DNA of 11,541 nt from an uncultured Eubacterium sp. (GTDB lineage: Bacteria; Bacillota; Clostridia; Peptostreptococcales; Anaerovoracaceae): assembly GCA_900542385.1 (NCBI GenBank), contig UQNP01000047.1:1-11541 (forward strand), written 5' to 3'. The translations under genes and the position numbers were made by a program. Shown here one piece after another: positions 1-6,686 of the stretch. A model generated the notes under the pieces. That model saw only the letters and a list, made by a program, of their open reading frames with translations. It did not search any database and had not been told where the DNA came from. Positions within the stretch are counted from its first letter, which is position 1. Each line of letters starts with the position of its first letter.

Positions 1-1
1 T

Positions 2-61
2 GCTATAATAGGATCAGACTCTCACGCAATTACGTTTTTACTGAAAAAAGGCTTACAGTAA
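2..61 (+). CDS. C-terminal end of an upstream gene (partial)
   Basis: Only the last 19 codons are in the window. The frame reads AIIGSDSHAITFLLKKGLQ and ends with a TAA at 59-61. The TAA overlaps the start of the AGGAG ribosome binding site of the next gene, which supports it being a real gene end in the same operon. The fragment is too short to name a family. The SDSH string is reminiscent of metal-dependent phosphoesterase (PHP) tails, but that is only a resemblance. Confidence 0.5.
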   Translation, partial: AIIGSDSHAITFLLKKGLQ

Positions 62-70
62 GGAGTAATG

Positions 71-703
71 ATGAAAGTTCTGCTGATAAACGGCAGCCCG
101 CATCAGTTCGGATGCACCTACACGGCGCTTAGAGAAGTGGCCAGTTCTTTGAATAAAAATGATGTGGCTACGGAGATATACCATATAGGTGCCGAGCCTA
201 TCAGAGGATGTGTGGGGTGCGGCAGTTGTTTTACAACGGATAAGTGCGTCTTTGATGACGGTGTAAATGAGATTTCTTCAAGACTTGTGGAATTTGATGG
301 GATCGTGGTGGGATCGCCTGTGTATTACGCCAGCGCCTCCGGTCAGCTCTGCTGTTTTCTGGACAGATTGTTCTACAGCAATATGCACAGCGGAAGAATG
401 GCGGGGAAGATCGCGGCGGCAGTCGTATCATGCAGGAGAGGCGGAGCCAGCGCGGCATTTGACAGGCTGAACAAGTATTTCACCATAAGCAAAATGCCGG
501 TTGCGACATCCCAGTACTGGAATCAGGTACACGGCAATAAGCCTGAAGAGGTTCTGCAGGACATTGAAGGAATGCAGACCATGAGGACTTTGGGTGAAAG
601 TATCGCCTATGACCTCAGGAACAGATACGCCGGACTGAGACAGCATGTGAAGCGGCCAGAATATGAAAAGCCTATCATGACGAATTTCATTCGGAAAGGA
701 TAG
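71..703 (+). CDS. Iron-sulfur flavoprotein / NADPH-dependent FMN reductase family
   Basis: Predicted soluble flavodoxin-fold redox protein of 210 residues. The N-terminus KVLLINGSPHQFGCTYTAL is the FMN phosphate loop of the NADPH-dependent FMN reductase family. Cysteines 47, 50, 53 and 59 form a CX2CX2CX5C motif, the compact 4Fe-4S motif of Isf-type iron-sulfur flavoproteins. GSPVYYASASGQ (81-92) is the second flavin-contacting loop. Such proteins shuttle electrons, but the partner cannot be told from sequence. Two ATGs sit side by side at 68 and 71. The second is preferred because AGGAG (61-65) then lies 5 nt upstream rather than 2. The next gene starts 13 bp after the stop. The flavoprotein family is clear; the bound cluster is inferred from the motif. 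Confidence 0.85.
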   Translation: MKVLLINGSPHQFGCTYTALREVASSLNKNDVATEIYHIGAEPIRGCVGCGSCFTTDKCVFDDGVNEISSRLVEFDGIVVGSPVYYASASGQLCCFLDRLFYSNMHSGRMAGKIAAAVVSCRRGGASAAFDRLNKYFTISKMPVATSQYWNQVHGNKPEEVLQDIEGMQTMRTLGESIAYDLRNRYAGLRQHVKRPEYEKPIMTNFIRKG

Positions 704-716
704 GTGACAGCGCCTT

Positions 717-1517
717 ATGTATGAGAAGATCGATATAAAAGAGTTTTACAGTGGTCTCGATCTGCTGTTCAAGCAGAAGAACGCAACGGAGACGAAGCGT
801 TATATGGAAGATTGGCTGAAAAGGGCGCAGCAGATGAACGATACCTCCGGAATCGTTGCAGTAAGCAACGAGCTTGGGGGTTTTTGTCGTGCTGTAGGAG
901 AAACGGGAAGAGCAAAGGAGCTCTACAGGACAGTGCTGGCGGGTCTTGAAGACATGGGACTGGCAAAGACAGAGCATTACGCTACGGCGCTGATAAATAC
1001 CGGAGATGTGTATATTGCTTCACGGGAGCCAAAAGAAGCGCTTAAATTGTTTCTTAAAGCCAGGAAGCTTCTGATTGAATGCGGCCTTTCCGGCGATTAC
1101 AGGATGGCAGCTCTGTGTAACAATATCAGTATGGTATACAGGAATGACGGAGAATTTTCCAAAGCTGAGCAGGCTCTGGACATAGCATTCAATATAATCA
1201 AAGGGCTGCCGGAGTGCAGAGGTGAACTGGCAACGACGTATATCAATCTGGGGCAGTTACAGATACGGCAGAGTAAATTGGAAATGGCTAAGGAAAGCTT
1301 TTCGGAAGCTTGCAGGATATTCCAGGAGGACGGCGGCAGAGATGTGCACTATTCCGCGGCCTGTGCCGGATTGGGAGAGGTGTATTATCTGAGAGGAGAT
1401 GCACAGAAAGCGGCGGAATGGTATGAAAAAGCTATGGAACTTACGGAGAGAGACTTCGGAAGGACAGAGCAGTATAGAGTACTGGAAGAAAATCTAAAAA
1501 GGGTGAAAGGAATGTGA
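717..1517 (+). CDS. Tetratricopeptide repeat (TPR) protein
   Basis: 266-residue all-helical protein without signal peptide or membrane segment. About five TPR units are visible near residues 46-79, 88-121, 130-163, 170-203 and 212-245. They are spaced by roughly 42 residues, as in the long kinesin-light-chain/TPR_12 subtype. Typical positions are conserved, for example ALINTGDVYIASREPKEALK and YINLGQLQIRQSKLEMAK. TPR arrays bind protein partners, so this may be a scaffold for the two proteins encoded just downstream (inference). The start ATG follows AGGTGA (702-707) at about 9 nt. The stop is 4 bp before the DUF4037 gene, so translational coupling is likely. No enzyme domain is seen. Confidence 0.8.
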   Translation: MYEKIDIKEFYSGLDLLFKQKNATETKRYMEDWLKRAQQMNDTSGIVAVSNELGGFCRAVGETGRAKELYRTVLAGLEDMGLAKTEHYATALINTGDVYIASREPKEALKLFLKARKLLIECGLSGDYRMAALCNNISMVYRNDGEFSKAEQALDIAFNIIKGLPECRGELATTYINLGQLQIRQSKLEMAKESFSEACRIFQEDGGRDVHYSAACAGLGEVYYLRGDAQKAAEWYEKAMELTERDFGRTEQYRVLEENLKRVKGM

Positions 1518-1521
1518 TGCG

Positions 1522-2460
1522 ATGAAGGGAATGGAGCTTTCGAAGGCGTACTTCGAAGAGTACGGCAGGGAAATGATCGACAGCAGGCTGTCAATGTACA
1601 GGGAGTATATGGCAGTTGGTCTTGTAGGAGAAGGTTCTGAGTGCTTCGGATTCGATGATCAGCTTTCGACAGATCATGATTTTGGACCGGCTTTCTGCAT
1701 CTGGATCCCGGAAAATTTATACGATAAGGCGGGGGCTGCCATACAGGAAGAATATGACAGACTGCCGCGGGATTATATGGGTTACAGACGTGTAACGACA
1801 GCTCAGGGAGGGGGCAGAGTCGGCCTTCTTACGACGGAAGGCTTTTACCGTAAGTTTACGGGACTTGACCGTGCTCCCGCCGACAACATGGAGTGGTTCA
1901 GGATACCGGAACACTTTCTTGCGACGGCTGTGAACGGGCAGGTATTTATGGATAATTTCGGTGAATTTTCGCGGATAAGGACTCGGCTTCAGGCGTTTTA
2001 TCCGGAAGATGTCCTGAAAAAGAAACTGGCGGCAAGGTGTGCTGTTATGGCACAGTCAGGACAGTATAATTACGGCAGATCAATTAAGAGAGGCGACAGT
2101 CAGGCCGCCTATCTGGCCTGCGGCGAGTTTGTAAAAACAGCTATGTCAGCGTTGTATCTCCTCAACGATACATATATGCCTTATTATAAATGGGTGTTCC
2201 GAGGAGCTGCTGAATTTACGGTACTGAGAGATTCTCTAAAGCGGCTGAAGGAGATAACACTGATCCCCGACAGTGTGGAAAACGGGCAGAAGAAGGAGCA
2301 TCTTATAGAGTCGGTATGCGTCGATATCGGCAGAGAGCTGAACCGGAGAGGATTCACCAGGACGACGGAAGCTTTTCTTCAGGCTCACGGAGAAGAACTG
2401 ATGCGTAATATAGGGGACAACAGACTTAGGAATCTCCATATCATGATAGATTGCGGCTGA
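1522..2460 (+). CDS. DUF4037 protein, nucleotidyltransferase-like
   Basis: 312-residue cytosolic protein. Residues 36-54 contain G38-S39 followed by a D51-H52-D53 triad in the context GSECFGFDD..STDHDFGP. This fits the GS...DxD metal/nucleotide site of the DNA-polymerase-beta-like nucleotidyltransferase fold and the hallmark of DUF4037. The second half is helical and contains NYGRSIKRGD and LLNDTYMPYYKWVFR, resembling the helical C-terminal domain of small-molecule nucleotidyltransferases. The substrate is unknown. Start: ATG 1522 lies 11 nt after a GAAAGG; ATG 1531 is a weaker alternative. It sits between a TPR gene (4 bp upstream) and a DUF4125 gene (11 bp downstream), which suggests one functional unit. 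The family call is from recognised motifs; nucleotidyl transfer activity is inference. Confidence 0.75.
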   Translation: MKGMELSKAYFEEYGREMIDSRLSMYREYMAVGLVGEGSECFGFDDQLSTDHDFGPAFCIWIPENLYDKAGAAIQEEYDRLPRDYMGYRRVTTAQGGGRVGLLTTEGFYRKFTGLDRAPADNMEWFRIPEHFLATAVNGQVFMDNFGEFSRIRTRLQAFYPEDVLKKKLAARCAVMAQSGQYNYGRSIKRGDSQAAYLACGEFVKTAMSALYLLNDTYMPYYKWVFRGAAEFTVLRDSLKRLKEITLIPDSVENGQKKEHLIESVCVDIGRELNRRGFTRTTEAFLQAHGEELMRNIGDNRLRNLHIMIDCG

Positions 2461-2471
2461 AGGAGAATGTT

Positions 2472-3119
2472 ATGAGGGACGATATGAAGAGAAGAGCCAC
2501 TCCCAAAGACGATCTGATAAATGAGATCGTGGAAGTGGAGTGGGAAATGTTCGATAAGGTAAACAACGCGGGAGGAAGAGCTGCCTGTCAGGATGATGAG
2601 TGGACTTTTTACGCGATGAGATACAGTCAGTTTTCGGCTTTTACTGCGGAAATGCTGACAAGCTACAGAAAGGATCTGCGTCTGGCCGGAGAAGAAGGCC
2701 GGAATCTATTGATGGAGAAATACGCCTACATGATGGAATTTACGGACCCTGCTTATTTTGATGCTGCTCTGAGGAGCAGACTGCCGGCCATTTCGCCGGC
2801 AAAAGACGATCTGGTGGACAGGATCGCCAATATACTTATCGGATGTGAGCAGGCTTTCTGCATAAGATATCCCGGACTGGGAGGTCGAAGCCGCCCCGTG
2901 ACCGGCAATGACGGTGCAGATGTGTCGTTTCACGTATATACTATAGGAGAATTGAAAACCTATTCCGAGGGGACTCTTGAGCTTTATTATAAGCATTTAA
3001 AAAGCCTTGACCTCTCAAAGGAATCGGAAAACCCTTCTTTTGCCATTCATGCCATGACAGCCGGATTTTACGGTTACAAAGACCTGGATGACGCAGAAGC
3101 GGCAGTTATCGGAGTCTGA
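2472..3119 (+). CDS. DUF4125 family protein
   Basis: 215-residue mostly helical protein matching the DUF4125 pattern. The N-terminal region has DDLINEIVEVEWEMFDKVNN followed by CQDDEWTFYAMRYSQFSAF (residues 39-57). The middle repeats a similar DDLVDRIANI helix, and the C-terminal half carries SFHVYTIGELKTYSEGTLEL. No catalytic motif is recognised and function is unknown. ATG 2472 is chosen because AAGGAG (2460-2465) lies 6 nt before it. An upstream in-frame TTG at 2451 would overlap the DUF4037 gene and lacks a ribosome binding site. DUF4037 and DUF4125 genes being neighbours supports a shared role. The MerR regulator gene follows 22 bp downstream. Confidence 0.75.
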   Translation: MRDDMKRRATPKDDLINEIVEVEWEMFDKVNNAGGRAACQDDEWTFYAMRYSQFSAFTAEMLTSYRKDLRLAGEEGRNLLMEKYAYMMEFTDPAYFDAALRSRLPAISPAKDDLVDRIANILIGCEQAFCIRYPGLGGRSRPVTGNDGADVSFHVYTIGELKTYSEGTLELYYKHLKSLDLSKESENPSFAIHAMTAGFYGYKDLDDAEAAVIGV

Positions 3120-3141
3120 ACGCCGGAAAGGAAGGCGAGGT

Positions 3142-3993
3142 ATGATGAAAGAAGATAAGAGGATGCCGGATGGCGAAAAGTTGTATTCCATTGGTGAGGT
3201 AAGCAAGATCTGCAATATCTCAAGGAAAGCTCTGCGGTTTTACGATAAGATCAATATCATTTCGCCGGACTATATTTCAGAGGAAAACAAATACAGGTAC
3301 TACAACAGGGAGACGCTGCTGCTGGTGCCGGTCATCAAATATTACAAGCAGATGGGATTCAAGCTGGAAGAGATGAAAGAGGTGCTGGAAAGTGAGAACT
3401 ATGAAGTTCATCAGAACAGTTTTCACAGGAAGATAGATGAACTGAAGCAGCTCAGAGAAGACATCAACGTATCATATATTTCGGTGAGCGACTGGTACGA
3501 TTTGATAATGGAAGCCACCAGCGTTATCGAAAACGATGTTACAGAAGTGTCGGTGAAGTATATAGAATCCATGAGAGTCTGCTATATGGAGCAGGAGTTT
3601 TCTCATAATTATATGGATTCCATCATCAATATCAACTGGACAAACTACCTGGAGGAGATAAACCATGCCATTACGGGACCGGTTTATATAACCTTCCTCG
3701 ACGTCAAGGAGAAACTGGCGGGAAAGAATACGAAGATATACGTTTTTCAGAGAGGCGCAAAAGACATAGATGACAACAAGACGATAACTATAGGTGGGAA
3801 GATGATGATATCTGCGTATCACATAGGATCCCACAACAATATAAACGAGACTTATGAAAAGATATTCGAGTGGGCGGAAGCTCACGGATATAAATGCGGA
3901 AACACATCCATCGAGCGGTATGTGACGGATTACTGGACTATACGAAAGGTCGATGATTTTGTCACAGAAGTACTGGTGGATATAGTGAAATAG
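3142..3993 (+). CDS. MerR-family transcriptional regulator with effector-binding domain
   Basis: 283-residue DNA-binding regulator. Residues 15-34 (YSIGEVSKICNISRKALRFY) form the MerR helix-turn-helix. SPDYISEENKYRYYN (41-55) is the wing, and a long linker helix follows. The C-terminal ~150 residues look like a GyrI/BmrR-type effector-binding domain, ending in IERYVTDYW and a beta strand, as in regulators that sense cationic or amphipathic small molecules. Start: ATG 3142 (or the adjacent 3145) has AAGGAAGG (3128-3135) 6-9 nt upstream. An in-frame ATG at 3088 would overlap the previous gene by 32 bp and has no supporting site. It lies 35 bp before the shell gene, so it is a candidate local regulator of the microcompartment and transporters, perhaps responding to choline or trimethylamine (inference). 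MerR regulators act by untwisting promoters with 19-20 bp spacers. Confidence 0.85.
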   Translation: MMKEDKRMPDGEKLYSIGEVSKICNISRKALRFYDKINIISPDYISEENKYRYYNRETLLLVPVIKYYKQMGFKLEEMKEVLESENYEVHQNSFHRKIDELKQLREDINVSYISVSDWYDLIMEATSVIENDVTEVSVKYIESMRVCYMEQEFSHNYMDSIININWTNYLEEINHAITGPVYITFLDVKEKLAGKNTKIYVFQRGAKDIDDNKTITIGGKMMISAYHIGSHNNINETYEKIFEWAEAHGYKCGNTSIERYVTDYWTIRKVDDFVTEVLVDIVK

Positions 3994-4028
3994 ATTGATT
4001 ATCAGATTGGGACAGGAGGATTCTGAAA

Positions 4029-4415
4029 ATGGTAGATATCAAAGATATAATACCTCAGGACACGGAAGGCAGGCTGAGGATAATACAGGAAACGGTGCCC
4101 GGAAAGCAGATCACGCTGGCTCATATCATAGGAGGACCGAGGCCTATCGTCTATAAGAAGCTGGGGCTTAATCCCGATGTGGATTATGATAAGTCGGCTA
4201 TCGGTATAATAAATATGACCCCTCCGGAATCGGCAGTGATAGCAGGAGACATTGCAACGAAGGAAGGCGATGTGTATCTGGGATTTGTTGATAGATTCAG
4301 CGGAACCCTTATAATAACGGGACTTATCGCAGAAGTGATCAACGCAGTGGAGGAGATCGTACGATATTTCAGAGACGACCTGGGTTACGCTGCCTGTGAG
4401 ATCACGAGAAGGTAA
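4029..4415 (+). CDS. cutR: BMC shell protein, circularly permuted EutS/PduU/CutR type
   Basis: 128-residue bacterial microcompartment hexamer subunit. IIQETVPGKQITLAHIIGGP (18-37) is the characteristic N-terminal part of the permuted EutS/PduU fold, which forms a small beta-barrel plug. IAGDIATK (71-78) and YLGFVDRFSGTLIITG (83-98) match the BMC core of EutS closely. About 15 extra N-terminal residues precede the region shared with EutS. In choline microcompartments the orthologue is named CutR; eutS is the equivalent symbol elsewhere. ACAGGAGGA lies just upstream of the ATG. The GTPase gene follows after 5 bp, the same pairing as eutS-eutP, so the two are surely co-transcribed. It is separated from the two other shell genes by 3.8 kb of pseudogene, transporters and a small gene. 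Confidence 0.92.
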   Translation: MVDIKDIIPQDTEGRLRIIQETVPGKQITLAHIIGGPRPIVYKKLGLNPDVDYDKSAIGIINMTPPESAVIAGDIATKEGDVYLGFVDRFSGTLIITGLIAEVINAVEEIVRYFRDDLGYAACEITRR

Positions 4416-4420
4416 GCTTT

Positions 4421-4900
4421 ATGAGGAAGATCATTTTCATGGGCAGGAGCGAGGCAGGAAAGACTACGCTTACTCAGGCTCTCAAAGGAGAGACGATAAC
4501 GTATCATAAAACGCAGTATGTCAATAATTACGATGTCATCATCGACACACCGGGGGAATATGCTGAGACTAAAAATCTGGGCGGAGCATTAGCTCTCTAT
4601 TCTTATGAAGCGGATGTAGTCGGCCTGCTGCTGAGTGCAATAGAGCCGTATTCTCTTTATCCTCCCAACGTTACGTGTATGTGCAACAGAGAGGTGATCG
4701 GCATAGTGACTAAGATAGAGCATCGCCTTGCAGATCCGGAGCAGGCGGCTGAATGGCTAAGACTGGCAGGGTGTGAAAAGGTGTTTTTCGTCAGTGCCTA
4801 TACAGGAGAAGGCGTAGCGGAGCTTCTGGAATATCTAAAGGAAGATGGGGACGTGCTACCTTGGGAAGAAGCTAAGGCGATGGACGATAAATATGCGTGA
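4421..4900 (+). CDS. eutP: EutP/PduV-type microcompartment small GTPase
   Basis: 159-residue P-loop protein of the EutP/PduV family, found with ethanolamine, propanediol and choline microcompartments. Walker A is GRSEAGKTT (8-16). The G3 motif is DTPGEY (42-47). The G4 position reads TKIE (97-100) rather than NKxD, a variation common in this family. SAYTGEG (125-131) is the G5 motif. The C-terminal helix is short. PduV associates with the shell and is thought to affect microcompartment positioning; EutP has been proposed to have nucleotide-dependent kinase activity. Which applies here is unknown. The gene ends 76 bp before a strong hairpin with a T-run. Confidence 0.9.
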   Translation: MRKIIFMGRSEAGKTTLTQALKGETITYHKTQYVNNYDVIIDTPGEYAETKNLGGALALYSYEADVVGLLLSAIEPYSLYPPNVTCMCNREVIGIVTKIEHRLADPEQAAEWLRLAGCEKVFFVSAYTGEGVAELLEYLKEDGDVLPWEEAKAMDDKYA

Positions 4901-4975
4901 TCCAAGTATTCCCTTAGGAGGAATGTTTAAAAAGTGAAATTATAAGTCTAAATATGCAACCTACTGCGGAGCAGC

Positions 4976-5018
4976 ACGAGATTGTTTCGAACAAACATTC
5001 GGAATGATCTCGTTTTTT
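4976..5018 (+). terminator. Candidate Rho-independent terminator after eutP
   Basis: ACGAGAT (4976-4982) pairs with ATCTCGT (5007-5013). The stem can continue through TGTTTC/GGAATG with three G-U pairs, giving 13 bp and a 12-nt loop. Six T residues (5013-5018) follow at once. It would end transcription of the unit ending with eutP. It lies inside the possible pseudogene, so it may be chance or a hairpin gained after decay. Confidence 0.55.
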
Positions 5019-5037
5019 GTTGGAATTTCAACAAAAA
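5014..5037. repeat. 9-bp perfect inverted repeat using the terminator T-run
   Basis: TTTTTGTTG (5014-5022) and CAACAAAAA (5029-5037) are perfect reverse complements around GAATTT. The left arm is the T-run of the preceding hairpin, so the two structures overlap and could compete. Confidence 0.45.
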
Positions 5038-5315
5038 TCGCGAAAACATGGGACCGGATTTTTAAAGGAGAAGAATTTCCAATTGATGTAAAAAATTCAA
5101 AAATTGTGTTCACATATTCAGCAAAAAGCTGAAGAATTTAGGAATTGACATTCCTCATAAGAGTATCGCTTAAAATGACGGTACGAGAGTATAAAGATAA
5201 TGTAAAGATAAGTTAAAGACAGAAAAAACACATTTCATGAAAGAAATTCGTCATCTGGATCCATTATCTGAAGGTGAAGTGAATTTGCATTAAGAGTTGG
5301 AGTGAGTGTTAAAAA

Positions 5316-6644
5316 ATGCAGGGAGCATTGAGGCGAGAGTTTTTTAAGTTTGTCGTTCCGTCGATGATAGCGTTTTCCTTTTCAGGAGTCTATTCGATAG
5401 TTGACGGATGGTTTGTAGGGAATTATCTGAATGAGACGGGACTGGCCGCGATAAACGTGGCATATCCTATCACAGCATTCATACTGGCCACCGGAACGGC
5501 ACTGGGAATGGGCGGATCAATATTCATATCCATTTCTCAGGGAAAGAATGAACTTGAAGAACAAAAAATGTACCAGGGTATAACCTTCGTGCTGCTGGTT
5601 GTGGCCAGTATCATTGAGATGATCCTGATATATGCGTTTTACCCTCAGATACTGATGCTGTTCGGTGCATCGGGTGAGATGCTGACTATGGGGGAAGAAT
5701 ACATACGCTGGATAATTTTCGGCACGATGTTTCAGATAGTGGGAAGCGGTCTTGTTCCGATAGTCAGAAATTACGACGGAGCTCACATCGCCATGGTTTC
5801 CATGATAACAGGGTTCATGGTGAATGTAATACTGGACTGGCTCTTCATCGCGATATTCGGATGGGGACTGATGGGAGCGGCTGTCGCTACGGTTACAGGA
5901 CAGGGATGCTCCATAATACCGAGCGTCGTGTTCCTGGCAAAGAAGAAAAAATTTATAAGTTATATGAAGGTTGCCGTGGATATGAAGAAGCTGCGGGAGA
6001 TCCTGGCAGTATCGGTATCGCCTTTTGGACTGACCTTTGCCGGAAGCGTGATACTGATCATAGTCAACAGAAACGCTATAAAGTACGGCGGAGATGCGGC
6101 TGCTGCCTGCTATGCAGTAATATCCTATGTTACATATATAGTACAGATGCTTATACAGGGTGTCGGAGACGGATTGCAGCCTCTGATAAGCCGTTACTTC
6201 GGAGCCGGCAAAGGCGAAGAGGTAAGGATATTGCGAAAGATGGCATTCATGATGGCAGAGATCACGGCGATAGTTTCGGCGGTACTGCTGATAGCGGGAA
6301 GCAAACCTCTCGCGGCATTTTTCGGAATGGGAGTTCATGGAGCTTCCGATGTGGCTTTAGCGATGCCATATTTCGCTGTGGGTATGATATTTATGGCTGT
6401 AGAACGAGTCATGACATCGATGTTTTATGCCATGGATAAGAATAAATATGCCTACACGCTTATATATGGGGAACTGATTTTAATGGGGATATTGGCGACA
6501 TTCGTTTTACCGCCTCTCATGGGGGTAACGGGTGTATGGCTTTCTGTTGCGGCAGCGCAAACCGCTATGGCGGTGCTGTCCGTGCTGCTGCTGAGAAAGT
6601 TCAGGGGATCGGCGGACGGAGCCATTGGTGCACCGGTCAGCTAA
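5316..6644 (+). CDS. MATE family efflux transporter
   Basis: 442-residue inner-membrane protein with about 12 hydrophobic helices in two halves, the normal length for the multidrug and toxic-compound extrusion family. The N-terminus REFFKFVVPSMIAFSFSGVY plus VDGWFVGNYLNETGLAAINV is the standard opening of bacterial MATE proteins. PIVRNYDGAHIAMVSMITGF and the repeat half around VGDGLQPLISRYFGAGKGEE also match. MATE pumps exchange cations (Na+ or H+) for organic cations. In this setting, export of trimethylamine or another amine, or simple drug efflux, is possible but unproven. The Shine-Dalgarno is weak (GGAG 5299-5302, 13 nt before ATG), unlike its neighbours. The gene lies 22 bp after the end of the decayed gene. 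Confidence 0.9.
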   Translation: MQGALRREFFKFVVPSMIAFSFSGVYSIVDGWFVGNYLNETGLAAINVAYPITAFILATGTALGMGGSIFISISQGKNELEEQKMYQGITFVLLVVASIIEMILIYAFYPQILMLFGASGEMLTMGEEYIRWIIFGTMFQIVGSGLVPIVRNYDGAHIAMVSMITGFMVNVILDWLFIAIFGWGLMGAAVATVTGQGCSIIPSVVFLAKKKKFISYMKVAVDMKKLREILAVSVSPFGLTFAGSVILIIVNRNAIKYGGDAAAACYAVISYVTYIVQMLIQGVGDGLQPLISRYFGAGKGEEVRILRKMAFMMAEITAIVSAVLLIAGSKPLAAFFGMGVHGASDVALAMPYFAVGMIFMAVERVMTSMFYAMDKNKYAYTLIYGELILMGILATFVLPPLMGVTGVWLSVAAAQTAMAVLSVLLLRKFRGSADGAIGAPVS

Positions 6645-6686
6645 GTTATCATCTATTCATTTTTTGCAATTAAAGGAGGAGTATTT

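Larger units (their letters stand above)
4923..5293 (+). pseudogene. Probable decayed small gene between eutP and the MATE gene
   Basis: AGGAGG (4916-4921) is followed by ATG TTT AAA AAG TGA. After that TGA the same frame stays open to 5129, with protein-like text such as ARDCFEQTFGMISFFVG and WDRIFKGEEFPIDVKNSK. A shift of one base near 5123 then gives KKLKNLGIDIPHKSIA. After stops at 5171, 5192 and 5198 that frame ends with KTEKTHFMKEIRHLDPLSEG and a TAA at 5291-5293. Joining the pieces gives a protein of about 110-120 residues whose family I do not recognise. The region is AT-rich compared with its neighbours. Several stops plus a frameshift argue for decay rather than sequencing error. 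The alternative is a non-coding spacer with fortuitous open stretches, and a hairpin inside it (4976-5018) competes with the coding reading. Confidence 0.42.

Noticed and set aside
4..9. TATAAT string resembling a -10 box
   Set aside because: It lies inside the tail of the upstream gene and no -35 context is available at the window edge.
3088..3141. 18-codon N-terminal extension of the MerR protein from ATG 3088
   Set aside because: It overlaps the DUF4125 gene, is rich in Arg/Lys/Glu without fold, and lacks a ribosome binding site, whereas ATG 3142 has AAGGAAGG at 6 nt.
5004..5132. 42-codon ORF as an intact small gene
   Set aside because: Its ATG lies in the terminator-like stem with no ribosome binding site, and the same frame is open far upstream of it, so it is more likely a piece of the decayed gene.
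5517..6338. 273-codon open frame on the minus strand
   Set aside because: It is antisense to the MATE gene, has unnatural Tyr/His/Arg/Ser-rich composition, and no ribosome binding site; it mirrors the coding strand.
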